DNA of 13,847 bases from Trueperaceae bacterium (GTDB lineage Bacteria; Deinococcota; Deinococci; Deinococcales; Trueperaceae). The notes beneath the pieces are model-generated. The model was not told where the DNA came from. It worked only from the letters and a program-made list of their open reading frames with translations, and did not search any database. Each line of letters opens with the position of its first letter. Within the stretch, counting starts at the first letter, position 1. The stretch is from contig SKMG01000075.1 of assembly GCA_007121175.1 (NCBI GenBank), forward strand, positions 1 through 13,847, written 5' to 3'. Made by a program: the position numbers and the translations under genes. This document shows, piece after piece, positions 1 through 8,060 of the stretch.

Positions 1-160
1 GCAGCTGGTTGATGAGTCCGCCCTCGCGCGTCAGCAAGATGATCGCCCCGCTGACCCAGAAGAACAGGATGCCGCCACTGGCGAGCAGCGCCGCGAGCCA
101 GCCGAAGATGATGGGCGAGCGGTCGTCGAGCACCAGGCCGTTCGGCATTGCGTCGTCCAT
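1..160 (-). CDS. N-terminus of an unrecognised membrane protein (partial)
   Basis: The first 53 codons of a minus-strand gene that continues past the left edge. The ATG is at 160-158, with a GAGG ribosome-binding motif 5 nt before it. After an acidic N-terminus (MDDAMPNG...) comes a long hydrophobic stretch at about residues 17-43 containing WLAALLASGG and FFWVSGAIILL, then TREGGL. This reads as one long transmembrane helix or a tight hairpin anchoring the protein in the cytoplasmic membrane. Third positions are G/C-rich, as expected of a true gene here, whereas the overlapping plus-strand frame gives a low-complexity product. I do not recognise the family from this fragment. It is divergent from the LuxR-type regulator at 306, so the 161-305 gap probably holds promoters for both. 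Confidence 0.7.
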   Translation of the reverse strand, partial: MDDAMPNGLVLDDRSPIIFGWLAALLASGGILFFWVSGAIILLTREGGLINQL

Positions 161-167
161 GGCGTCC

Positions 168-224
168 TCACTCGGGGAGACCGGGGCCAGCGTCGTCCGG
201 GCTCAGGGGCCGACCCTCGGTCAT
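168..224 (-). CDS. Possible 18-codon upstream ORF
   Basis: A short frame starts with ATG at 224-222 and encodes MTEGRPLSPDDAGPGLPE. Its TGA is at 170-168, 7 nt before the ATG of the membrane-protein gene. The GAGG that would serve that downstream gene overlaps this stop codon, a layout that favours translational coupling. The ATG lies 8 nt after a TAGAAT -10-like hexamer, so the transcript may begin at or within a few nucleotides of this codon. No homology is recognised, and an ORF this short can arise by chance. A leader peptide is an inference. Confidence 0.3.
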   Translation of the reverse strand: MTEGRPLSPDDAGPGLPE

Positions 225-232
225 GCCTTCGT

Positions 233-238
233 ATTCTA
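233..238 (-). promoter_or_regulatory. -10 element for the leftward membrane-protein gene
   Basis: TAGAAT on the minus strand matches TATAAT at 5 of 6 positions and stands out in GC-rich DNA. Transcription would begin near 226, giving a leader of about 65 nt. No good -35 hexamer is visible at the expected spacing. Confidence 0.45.
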
Positions 239-288
239 ACAAGCGCCAGCCGCATACCACGTGGAGAACGGCTCAGGCGCCGGCCTGC

Positions 289-294
289 TAGGCT
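289..294 (+). promoter_or_regulatory. Candidate -10 for the LuxR-family regulator
   Basis: TAGGCT, preceded by TGC (an extended -10 arrangement), ends 11 nt before the preferred ATG at 306. The leader would be only about 5 nt. No convincing -35 is seen. It is weaker than the other promoter calls. Confidence 0.3.
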
Positions 295-305
295 CGAGAG
301 CAGGC

Positions 306-1640
306 ATGCGTCCGTTCCCGACCACCAAGGTGCGGCCCCCTCGCTCGGCAGCGACGGTGATCGAGCGGCCGCGACTCGAGGCCGAGCTGGAGGGTGCGCG
401 GCGGCGACTGCGCGCGACGCTGTTGGTGGCGCCCGCCGGCTACGGCAAGACCACCGCGGTGAGCGCCTGGTTGCGGCGAACGGGGCACGACGCGGCCTGG
501 TTCATGCTCGACCCAGGCGACGACCTCGGAACCGATCCGGACGCGCTGGTCGCGGCCTGGCTCACGGCCGCGCTGCAGGCGGCCGGAGCGTGGCCGGCTG
601 ACACTGCTGCGCCGAGCGGGCCGACGCGCGATCCGAGCGCCGTCGCGGCGGCGTGCGAGGCGAGCGGTTGGCGCGGGGTGATCGTGTTCGACGACGCCCA
701 CCACCTCGGCGCGGCCGCCGCGGCTTCCCTGGCCACCTGGATCGAGCGCGCACCCGAAGGCGTGCACACGGTCGTGTCGGCCAGGCACACCCCACCGCTG
801 CCGGTCGCCCGCTGGCTGGCGCGCGGCGCTGCCGAGGTCATCGGTGTCGAGACGCTCCGGTTGCGCGCCGACGAGGGGCGAGCGCTGCTGCAGCGCCTGC
901 TCCCCGAGCTGGTGCCGGCCCACGCCGACGCGCTCATCACGCGGGTCGAGGGGTGGCCGGCGGGTGTGCTGCTCGCGGCCCGCTCGCTGCGCGGCAAGGC
1001 GGATCCCGGCGACGTCATCGAGCGCTTCACCGGCACCGACCGCTACGTCCTGGCCTTCCTGACCGAGGAGGTCCTGCTACGCCTGCCCGACGACCTACAC
1101 CAGGCCGTACTGCTGCTGGCCGGAGAGCCACGCCTCTGCGCGGGCTTGGTCGACGCCATGACGCGGAGCAGCGGCGGCGCCGCCCTGCTCGCCCGGCTGG
1201 AGGAGCACGAGGCGTTCCTCGAGCGTCTCGACGTGGTGGACGAGGATGGGCCCTGGTTCCGGTTCCCGGACTTCTTCCGTGACCTGCTCGCGCACCGGCT
1301 GACACTGACGCACCCCGACCTCCCAGCGGAGCTCGCCGGGCGCGCCGCGGCCTGGTGGGAGGCCCGGGCGCTGCGCGCCGGCCGGGAAGCCGTTCTCACC
1401 CGCGCTCGGGCCGCCCAGACCGCCACGTCGCCGGGGGCGCCGGAGGGAGAACCGCTGACGGAGCGGGAGCATCAGGTGCTGGCTATGCTCGTCGTCGGCG
1501 CGACCACCAAGGCGGTGGCGCGCGAGCTGGGGCTGTCGCCCAACACCGTCAAGACCCACACGCGCCACCTGTTCGAGAAGCTCGGGGTGCGCACGCGGAC
1601 CCAGGCTGCCGCCGTGGCGAGGAGGCGCGGCCTGGTGTAG
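306..1640 (+). CDS. Compact MalT-like LuxR-family transcriptional regulator (STAND NTPase + HTH)
   Basis: A 444-residue ATP-dependent transcription activator of the MalT/LuxR type. The N-terminus carries the family's TTKVRPP motif. Walker A is APAGYGKTT (42-50) and Walker B is VIVFDD (125-130). A winged-helix-like region ends with FRFPDFFRDLLAHRL. The last 60 or so residues (about 384-444) are a LuxR helix-turn-helix: LTEREHQVLAML, then SPNTVKTHTRHLFEKLGV. MalT proteins are usually near 900 residues, with a TPR-like sensor between the NTPase and HTH. Here only about 40 residues separate the winged-helix end from the HTH, so the sensor is essentially absent. The frame is intact, so this is not an obvious pseudogene. 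The ATG at 306 is preferred because the family motif starts right after it; a GTG at 261 would only add a Gly-rich stretch. The effector and target genes are unknown. The next genes (DUF4342 pair) or the divergent membrane gene are candidate targets. Confidence 0.9.
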   Translation: MRPFPTTKVRPPRSAATVIERPRLEAELEGARRRLRATLLVAPAGYGKTTAVSAWLRRTGHDAAWFMLDPGDDLGTDPDALVAAWLTAALQAAGAWPADTAAPSGPTRDPSAVAAACEASGWRGVIVFDDAHHLGAAAAASLATWIERAPEGVHTVVSARHTPPLPVARWLARGAAEVIGVETLRLRADEGRALLQRLLPELVPAHADALITRVEGWPAGVLLAARSLRGKADPGDVIERFTGTDRYVLAFLTEEVLLRLPDDLHQAVLLLAGEPRLCAGLVDAMTRSSGGAALLARLEEHEAFLERLDVVDEDGPWFRFPDFFRDLLAHRLTLTHPDLPAELAGRAAAWWEARALRAGREAVLTRARAAQTATSPGAPEGEPLTEREHQVLAMLVVGATTKAVARELGLSPNTVKTHTRHLFEKLGVRTRTQAAAVARRRGLV

Positions 1641-1647
1641 GGCGTGG

Positions 1648-1695
1648 CCTCACCCGGCGCCTCACCCGGCCCCTCACCCGGCCCCTCACCCGAAC
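1648..1695 (+). repeat. Four tandem 12-bp repeats after the regulator gene
   Basis: Four head-to-tail copies of CCTCACCCGGCC begin 8 bp after the regulator's stop: 1648-1659 (ends GCG), 1660-1671, 1672-1683 (both ending GCC) and 1684-1695 (ends AAC). The middle two are identical. They lie in the 151-bp gap before the DUF4342 gene. They could be a slippage-prone tandem repeat or a multi-copy binding site; there is no clear inverted repeat, so a terminator is unlikely. Confidence 0.9.
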
Positions 1696-1777
1696 GGATG
1701 ATGACCCGTCACCCCAGACGATCCTAGCTTGGGCACGAAGGCGCCAGCGGCGAGCAGATCCGATGTCGGCGCCGGCA

Positions 1778-1784
1778 GAGGAGG
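1778..1784 (+). promoter_or_regulatory. Ribosome binding site that sets the DUF4342 gene start
   Basis: GAGGAGG sits 7 nt before the ATG at 1792. It decides this start over an upstream in-frame GTG/ATG-type extension of 21 codons, which would add only low-complexity sequence. Confidence 0.85.
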
Positions 1785-1791
1785 AAGCGGC

Positions 1792-2151
1792 ATGAACAGC
1801 GATCAGACCTCGGGCACGAAGCCGGGCGAAGGCGAGCACGTCGAGGAGTTTCGCGTCAGTGGCGAGGCCGTCCTGTCCAAGGTGAAGGAGCTGGTGCGCG
1901 AGGGCAACGTCCGGCGCATCACCATCAAGAACGAAGAGGGGCGGACGCTGATCGAGATCCCCTTGACCATCGGCGTGATCGGCACGGTGCTGCTGCCCGT
2001 CTGGGCAGCGATCGGCGCCATCGCGGCGCTCGCGGCCAACCTCACCCTGGCGGTCGAGCGGCGCTCATCGCCGACCAGCGGCACCGACCCCGACCAGGCC
2101 GGCCACGCACAGCGTGAAGCCGACCAGAGCGCACGGGAGGCGACACCATGA
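1792..2151 (+). CDS. DUF4342-family small membrane protein
   Basis: A 119-residue protein with the characteristic DUF4342 pattern: EEFRVSGEAVLSKVKELVREG (about 18-38), then NVRRITIKNEEGRTLIEIPLT (39-59), then a hydrophobic segment (about 60-85, GVIGTVLLPVWAAIGAIAAL) and a polar tail rich in D, Q, A and R. The family's function is not established. The layout suggests a soluble N-terminal helical domain tethered to the cytoplasmic membrane by one helix or a short re-entrant hairpin. The start is fixed by a strong GAGGAGG. Its stop overlaps the ATG of the next gene (ATGA), so the two are translationally coupled, and that next gene encodes a diverged paralogue. Confidence 0.88.
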   Translation: MNSDQTSGTKPGEGEHVEEFRVSGEAVLSKVKELVREGNVRRITIKNEEGRTLIEIPLTIGVIGTVLLPVWAAIGAIAALAANLTLAVERRSSPTSGTDPDQAGHAQREADQSAREATP

Positions 2152-2639
2152 ACGGACACGATCAGAGCTTCGACCACGAACGCGGCCAGGCGCACACCGC
2201 TCCCCAGCCCCAGGCGACCCCGCAGCCCCAGGCGACCCCGCAGTCGCACGGCGCGGCCCACACCCAAGCAACCGCCCAGCCGCAGGGCCCGGGCCAGACC
2301 GGTGCGCCCGACGATCGCAGCGATGCCGACCGCTTCTTCGCCCAGCTCCAGCACGTCATGCGCGTGACCTGGGAGGCTGGCGTGCGCCTGGTACGCATCG
2401 GCAACCGCCGTCGTCTGACACTGCGAAGCCGCACCGGTGAGGTGTGGGTGCGCATGCCCATCACGCTGGTCGTGCTGCTGGCGCTGCTGCTGGTGCCGTA
2501 CTGGCCGCTGCTCGTCGTGCTCGTGGTCGTCGGCTTCGCGGTCGGTGCCCAAGCGAGCGTCGAGCGCGTGGCGGCGGCCGAGCCGTCGCAGACGCCGTCG
2601 GCGAACGGCGGGCAACCGCCCGCTGGCGGTTCGCTCTAG
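2148..2639 (+). CDS. DUF4342-like membrane protein with a Gln/Pro-rich N-terminus
   Basis: A 163-residue protein. Residues 1-57 are a probably disordered segment rich in Q, P, H and A, including QPQATP twice. Residues 61-141 form a folded region: DRFFAQLQHVMRVTWEAGVRLVRIG, a short basic beta-like stretch, GEVWVRMPIT, then a strongly hydrophobic segment (about 105-133) ending in SVERV. The order of elements (helix, IGNRR.. strand, MPIT, hydrophobic segment, VER) parallels the upstream DUF4342 protein (VRRITIKN, EIPLT, hydrophobic segment, VER). I therefore read the pair as a diverged tandem duplication whose products may pair in the membrane. It has no RBS of its own and overlaps the upstream gene by 4 nt. 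No enzymatic motif is visible. Confidence 0.85.
   Translation: MNGHDQSFDHERGQAHTAPQPQATPQPQATPQSHGAAHTQATAQPQGPGQTGAPDDRSDADRFFAQLQHVMRVTWEAGVRLVRIGNRRRLTLRSRTGEVWVRMPITLVVLLALLLVPYWPLLVVLVVVGFAVGAQASVERVAAAEPSQTPSANGGQPPAGGSL
2205..2240 (+). repeat. Two perfect 18-bp direct repeats inside the second DUF4342-like gene
   Basis: CAGCCCCAGGCGACCCCG occurs at 2205-2222 and again, back to back, at 2223-2240. The copies are in frame and encode QPQATP twice. The exact identity suggests recent slippage expansion in the disordered N-terminal segment. Confidence 0.95.
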
Positions 2640-2686
2640 CGCCACTCCACCCGCGCGAGGTTGGTTCGCCACAGGCGCCGCGGCTC

Positions 2687-2734
2687 GTCGGCGACCGACA
2701 CGCCTTCGTGCGCGCGAGCTTGGTCTGGCGACCA
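2687..2734 (+). promoter_or_regulatory. Two operator-like dyads upstream of uvrA
   Basis: GTCGG-CGA-CCGAC (2687-2699) and TGGTC-TGGC-GACCA (2721-2734) are short perfect inverted repeats in the uvrA upstream region. Both contain GGCGACC. The second ends 21 bp before the extended -10, near or just upstream of the -35 region, where a regulator could bind. Short dyads are common in GC-rich DNA, so this is tentative. Apart from these, the -10 and the leader hairpin, I see nothing gene-like in the 274-bp gap at 2640-2913. Confidence 0.3.
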
Positions 2735-2755
2735 CGCCGCTACGGTGCGACCCCC

Positions 2756-2764
2756 TGGTACACT
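2756..2764 (+). promoter_or_regulatory. Extended -10 promoter of uvrA
   Basis: TGGTACACT fits the extended -10 form TGN-TANNNT. No clear -35 lies 16-18 bp upstream, which is consistent with an extended -10 promoter. Transcription would start near 2771, giving uvrA a leader of about 143 nt. Confidence 0.5.
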
Positions 2765-2777
2765 GAAACGCTTTGAC

Positions 2778-2805
2778 CGGCGTGGCCCCCTCGGAGGCCA
2801 CGCCG
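2778..2805 (+). promoter_or_regulatory. Hairpin in the uvrA 5' leader
   Basis: A 10-bp perfect stem (CGGCGTGGCC pairing with GGCCACGCCG) encloses an 8-nt loop at 2788-2795. It lies within about 10-35 nt of the predicted uvrA transcription start. No T-run follows, so it is not a typical terminator; a 5' mRNA-stabilising or regulatory stem-loop is more likely. An inner alternative, CCTC/GAGG, could compete with the base of the loop. Confidence 0.6.
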
Positions 2806-2903
2806 CCGTCACCGGACGCCCGCACCCGGCCCCGCCGCTCGCGGCGCTGCCCGCGCACGACGCGGCCGCGCCCTGCGGCGCCCGTCCGGTCGACGTTCGG
2901 GCC

Positions 2904-2909
2904 AGGAGG
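2904..2909 (+). promoter_or_regulatory. Ribosome binding site that sets the uvrA start
   Basis: AGGAGG sits 4 nt before the ATG at 2914. It supports this start over 47 further in-frame upstream codons, whose product would be Pro/Arg-rich and unlike UvrA. Confidence 0.85.
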
Positions 2910-2913
2910 CGCA

Positions 2914-5775
<2,862 letters not shown>

Positions 5776-5786
5776 GGCGGCCGAGG

Positions 5787-5792
5787 TAGCAT
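5787..5792 (+). promoter_or_regulatory. -10 element giving a leaderless start at 5799
   Basis: TAGCAT ends 6 nt before the GTG at 5799, so transcription should begin at or next to the start codon. An AGGAG between them is only 1 nt from the GTG, too close to act as a normal ribosome binding site. No clear -35 is visible. Confidence 0.5.
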
Positions 5793-5798
5793 AGGAGC

Positions 5799-6347
5799 GT
5801 GATCCGGCCCGCCCCAGACCCCCAGCGCGTGATCGTCGGTACGTTCATGGTGTTGGCGGCGGTGGTGTTCGCGGTTGCGCCGCTGCCGCTCGCGCTTCGC
5901 AGCGCAGGCGTCGTGCTGTCGGCCTACCTCGCCTTCGGGATGGGCGGGATGCCGTTCGCGTACCTGGCGGCGCTGCTGGCGCCGCCGGCGGGGCTCATCG
6001 CCGGAGACGCCGAGTGGCTGGTGATGCTGCCGATCATGCTGAGCGGCAACCTCTTGGGGATGCTGGCCCTCGAGTTCGGCTGGCGCTACCCGGCCCTCAT
6101 CCTCTCGCCCTTACTGCTCATCACGCCGGCCGCCTTCGTGCAGGCCGCCACACAGCGAGAGCTGTTCGCGGTCGCGCTGCCCTGGGACGACACGCGCGCG
6201 ACCTGGCTCACGCTGCACGCGCTGGTCGCCGCGTTGGGGGTCTTGAGCGCCTTCATGCTCGATAGGCGGCGCGCTCGGCGCGAGAGCGACACGCCGAACA
6301 AGGCGCGCGCGGTCGGCAGGCCCACACCCGCGCGCCGCCGGGCCTAG
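5799..6347 (+). CDS. Unrecognised multi-pass membrane protein
   Basis: A 182-residue hydrophobic protein with about five or six membrane segments: near residues 11-33, 36-54, 55-69, 73-92, 97-115 and 135-154. A very basic tail follows (DRRRARRESD ... ARRRA), expected to lie in the cytoplasm. Gly/Pro-rich turns (GMGGMPF, APPAGLIAG) and SGNLLG resemble small transporter-like or integral-component proteins, but I cannot assign a family. The GTG start is chosen because it lies 6 nt after a TAGCAT -10, which points to a leaderless mRNA. It is the first gene of a tight three-gene operon: the YihY-family gene starts 1 nt after its stop, and the PlsC gene overlaps that one. A role in the cell envelope is therefore plausible but inferred only from context. 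Confidence 0.8.
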   Translation: MIRPAPDPQRVIVGTFMVLAAVVFAVAPLPLALRSAGVVLSAYLAFGMGGMPFAYLAALLAPPAGLIAGDAEWLVMLPIMLSGNLLGMLALEFGWRYPALILSPLLLITPAAFVQAATQRELFAVALPWDDTRATWLTLHALVAALGVLSAFMLDRRRARRESDTPNKARAVGRPTPARRRA

Positions 6348-6348
6348 C

Positions 6349-7263
6349 GTGCGGGAGCGGCTGCACGCGGCCTGGGCTGCTTCGGCGTCCCATCCGCTCG
6401 GCGACTTCGTGCTGGCGCTGGTGCGGCGCTACCGTGCGCACTCGGTGGGGACGCTCGCCTCCTCGCTGGCCTACTACGCCGCCGTCTCGCTGGGGCCGAT
6501 GCTGCTGGTGCTCGGCGGCTGGCTGGGGCTCATGCTCCGCGCCAGCCCCGAGCTCGCCGAGCCGTATCGGGCCGCGCTCGAGGAGCTCGTGCGCCAGATG
6601 TTCCCGCTGACAGAAGACGCAGCCTTGATGGTGCAGCAGAGCGTCGACGCGATCGTGCTCCGGCTCGGCGAGGGAGCGATCCTGCGTTCGCTGCTCTCGT
6701 TCGTGGTGCTGCTGTGGGCGGCGACCAACTTCTTCTCGTCGCTCCAGTTCGCGCTCGAGCGCATCTTCTCGGTCAACGCCCAGCGAGGCTTCCTGCGCAA
6801 ACGAGTGGTGGCGGTGGTGCTGGTCTTCGCGGCTGCCGCATTCGTGGCGTTCGAGGTGATCGGGGCCACGGTCGCCAACGCCGCCGCACAACTCTGGGCC
6901 AGCTTGGCCGCGAACCTCGAGGAGTTCGACGTCGTGCTGCCGGAACTGCGGCTGCCCTGGCTGTTCAGCCCGCTCCGCCTGCTCGCGGTCGCGGCGGTGC
7001 TCACGCTCAGCTTCCGGCTGCTGCCCCGTGAGCACAGCGACTGGTTCAGCGCGCTGGTGGGGGGCGTCAGCGCGACCCTGACGCTGGCCGTGCTGCGGCA
7101 GGTGCTGATCGCTGGCGTCTCGATCGAGCGCATCACGCTCATCTACGGCGTGGTCACCGGCGTGATCATCCTGCTGTGGCTCTACCTGGCCCTGCTCGTA
7201 TTCCTGCTGGCCGCGACCCTGACGGCAGAACTCGCCCACCGCCGGGCTACACTGGAGCGGTGA
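6349..7263 (+). CDS. YihY/BrkB-family inner-membrane protein
   Basis: A 304-residue integral membrane protein of the YihY/BrkB (UPF0761) family. Hallmarks are SLAYYAAVSLGPMLLVLGG in the first helix (about 40-62), WAATNFFSSLQFALERIF in the second, and the C-terminal GVVTGVIILLWLYLALLVF followed by LLAATLTAEL. About six helices are visible. The family was once annotated as ribonuclease BN in error; its real activity is uncertain, and lipid or envelope transport has been proposed for relatives. The GTG at 6349 lies 1 nt after the upstream stop with no separate RBS, so translation is probably coupled. Its own TGA overlaps the GTG of the acyltransferase gene (GTGA), which supports a shared envelope or lipid role. 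Confidence 0.93.
   Translation: MRERLHAAWAASASHPLGDFVLALVRRYRAHSVGTLASSLAYYAAVSLGPMLLVLGGWLGLMLRASPELAEPYRAALEELVRQMFPLTEDAALMVQQSVDAIVLRLGEGAILRSLLSFVVLLWAATNFFSSLQFALERIFSVNAQRGFLRKRVVAVVLVFAAAAFVAFEVIGATVANAAAQLWASLAANLEEFDVVLPELRLPWLFSPLRLLAVAAVLTLSFRLLPREHSDWFSALVGGVSATLTLAVLRQVLIAGVSIERITLIYGVVTGVIILLWLYLALLVFLLAATLTAELAHRRATLER
7248..7253 (+). promoter_or_regulatory. -10 element inside the YihY gene for the acyltransferase
   Basis: TACACT ends 6 nt before the GTG at 7260 and lies within the last codons of the YihY-family gene. It would allow a leaderless acyltransferase transcript independent of the operon promoter. The only -35-like sequence (CTGACG, 7219-7224) is too far away, at 23 bp. 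Confidence 0.4.
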
Positions 7264-7892
7264 GCCGATCACCACGCCAGCCAGGCAAGCCGGAGGGTCC
7301 GGTGCTCTACCGGATCGGCTTCGTGCTCTTCTCGCTGATCATCAGGGGCCTCTACGGCTTGCGCGTCCACGACGCGGAGCACGTGCCGCGCTCGGGACCG
7401 TGCGTGATCGCCGCGAACCACGACTCGGCCTGGGACCCGCCGGTCGTGGGGCTCGCGACGCCGCGCTTCGTCCAGTTCATGGCCAAGCGCGAGCTCTTCC
7501 GCAACCGGGCCTTCGCGGCCGTGCTGCAGGCGGTCGGCGCGTTCCCGGTCGATCGCGGCCGCAACGACATCGGCGCGGTCAAGGAGTCGTTGCGCAGACT
7601 GGAGCAGGGCGGGACGGTGGGGGTGTTCTTCGAGGGCACCCGGCGGGCTGAGGCCAAGGGCGCCATGGGCGGAGCCGCCTTCCTGGCGCAACGTACCGGT
7701 GCCGCCCTGGTCCCGACCGCTATCTGGCGTGAGGGTCGGCGCTTCTCGGTGCGTTTCGGCGAGCCGCTACACGCTCACGGCCGCTCGCGGCAGGAGACGG
7801 TCGAGCTGACCCAAGCGCTGAGCGATCGAGTCCGTTCGCTGCTCTCGCCTGACGCCGGCTCGGCCGGATACGGCGCCGGTCCGGCCGCCTGA
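7260..7892 (+). CDS. plsC: PlsC-type 1-acyl-sn-glycerol-3-phosphate acyltransferase
   Basis: A 210-residue acyltransferase predicted to convert lysophosphatidic acid to phosphatidic acid in membrane phospholipid synthesis. The catalytic NH-x4-D motif is NHDSAWD (H54, D59). MAKRELF (74-80), the FPVDRGR block (95-101) and FFEGTR (123-128; the usual form is FPEGTR, so Pro is replaced by Phe) complete the family motifs. A hydrophobic stretch near residues 15-34 probably binds the membrane. The GTG at 7260 is preferred over a frame-compatible ATG at 7176 inside the YihY gene, because it gives the classic GTGA overlap and a family-like length. It is the last gene of the 5799-7892 operon. Related paralogues act on lysophospholipids of other kinds, so exact substrate specificity is inferred. 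Confidence 0.92.
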   Translation: MSRSPRQPGKPEGPVLYRIGFVLFSLIIRGLYGLRVHDAEHVPRSGPCVIAANHDSAWDPPVVGLATPRFVQFMAKRELFRNRAFAAVLQAVGAFPVDRGRNDIGAVKESLRRLEQGGTVGVFFEGTRRAEAKGAMGGAAFLAQRTGAALVPTAIWREGRRFSVRFGEPLHAHGRSRQETVELTQALSDRVRSLLSPDAGSAGYGAGPAA

Positions 7893-7896
7893 TGTA

Positions 7897-7961
7897 CCGT
7901 CCTGGACGGGCCTTCTCGGCGATGTCGTTGGGGAGGCCAGAAAGCACGTCCTGGTGGACGT
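7897..7961 (+). promoter_or_regulatory. Two related CGTCC/GGACG dyads between plsC and HU
   Basis: CCGTCC-T-GGACGG (7897-7909) and ACGTCC-TGGT-GGACGT (7946-7961) are perfect inverted repeats with the shared arms CGTCC and GGACG, their starts 49 bp apart. The second lies about 37-52 bp upstream of the HU -35 element. They could be operator sites for a dimeric regulator of HU, or small RNA hairpins after plsC. Confidence 0.4.
7909..7938 (+). terminator. Possible terminator hairpin after plsC
   Basis: GGCCTTCTC (7909-7917) pairs with GGGGAGGCC (7930-7938) over 9 bp, including two G-U pairs, around a 12-nt loop. It starts 16 nt after the plsC stop. No T-run follows, so intrinsic termination is uncertain; its position at the end of the operon is the main support. 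Confidence 0.35.
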
Positions 7962-7997
7962 CGAGGCGTAGCAAATGCGATAAACACCGTCGTGCAC

Positions 7998-8026
7998 TTG
8001 CCTTGCGACAAGTAGCGTGCTAGATT
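7998..8026 (+). promoter_or_regulatory. Promoter of the HU gene
   Basis: TTGCCT (-35, 7998-8003) and TAGATT (-10, 8021-8026) are separated by an ideal 17 bp. TGC directly before the -10 adds an extended -10 feature. Transcription would begin near 8033, giving a leader of about 28 nt that contains the strong RBS. This is the best promoter in the window, as expected for an abundant nucleoid protein. Confidence 0.7.
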
Positions 8027-8047
8027 GCCCGCAAGCAGCCCGCTCTC

Positions 8048-8054
8048 AAGGAGG
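8048..8054 (+). promoter_or_regulatory. Ribosome binding site of the HU gene
   Basis: AAGGAGG sits 6 nt before the ATG at 8061, a near-perfect Shine-Dalgarno. It rules out an upstream in-frame start, which would add 12 codons before MAKQKT. Confidence 0.92.
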
Positions 8055-8060
8055 AATCCG

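Noticed and set aside
2773-2913. 47-codon in-frame N-terminal extension of UvrA
   Set aside because: The extension is Pro/Arg-rich and unlike UvrA, it contains the leader hairpin, and AGGAGG directly precedes the ATG at 2914.
2640-2913. LexA/SOS box or Deinococcus RDRM operator before uvrA
   Set aside because: I searched by eye for CGAAC-N4-GTTCG-type, CTG-N10-CAG-type and RDRM-like palindromes and found no convincing match.
6253-7275. A 340-codon minus-strand frame opposite the YihY gene
   Set aside because: It is rich in Q, H, R and E from reverse reading of a hydrophobic gene and has no domain. The plus-strand YihY motifs are unambiguous.
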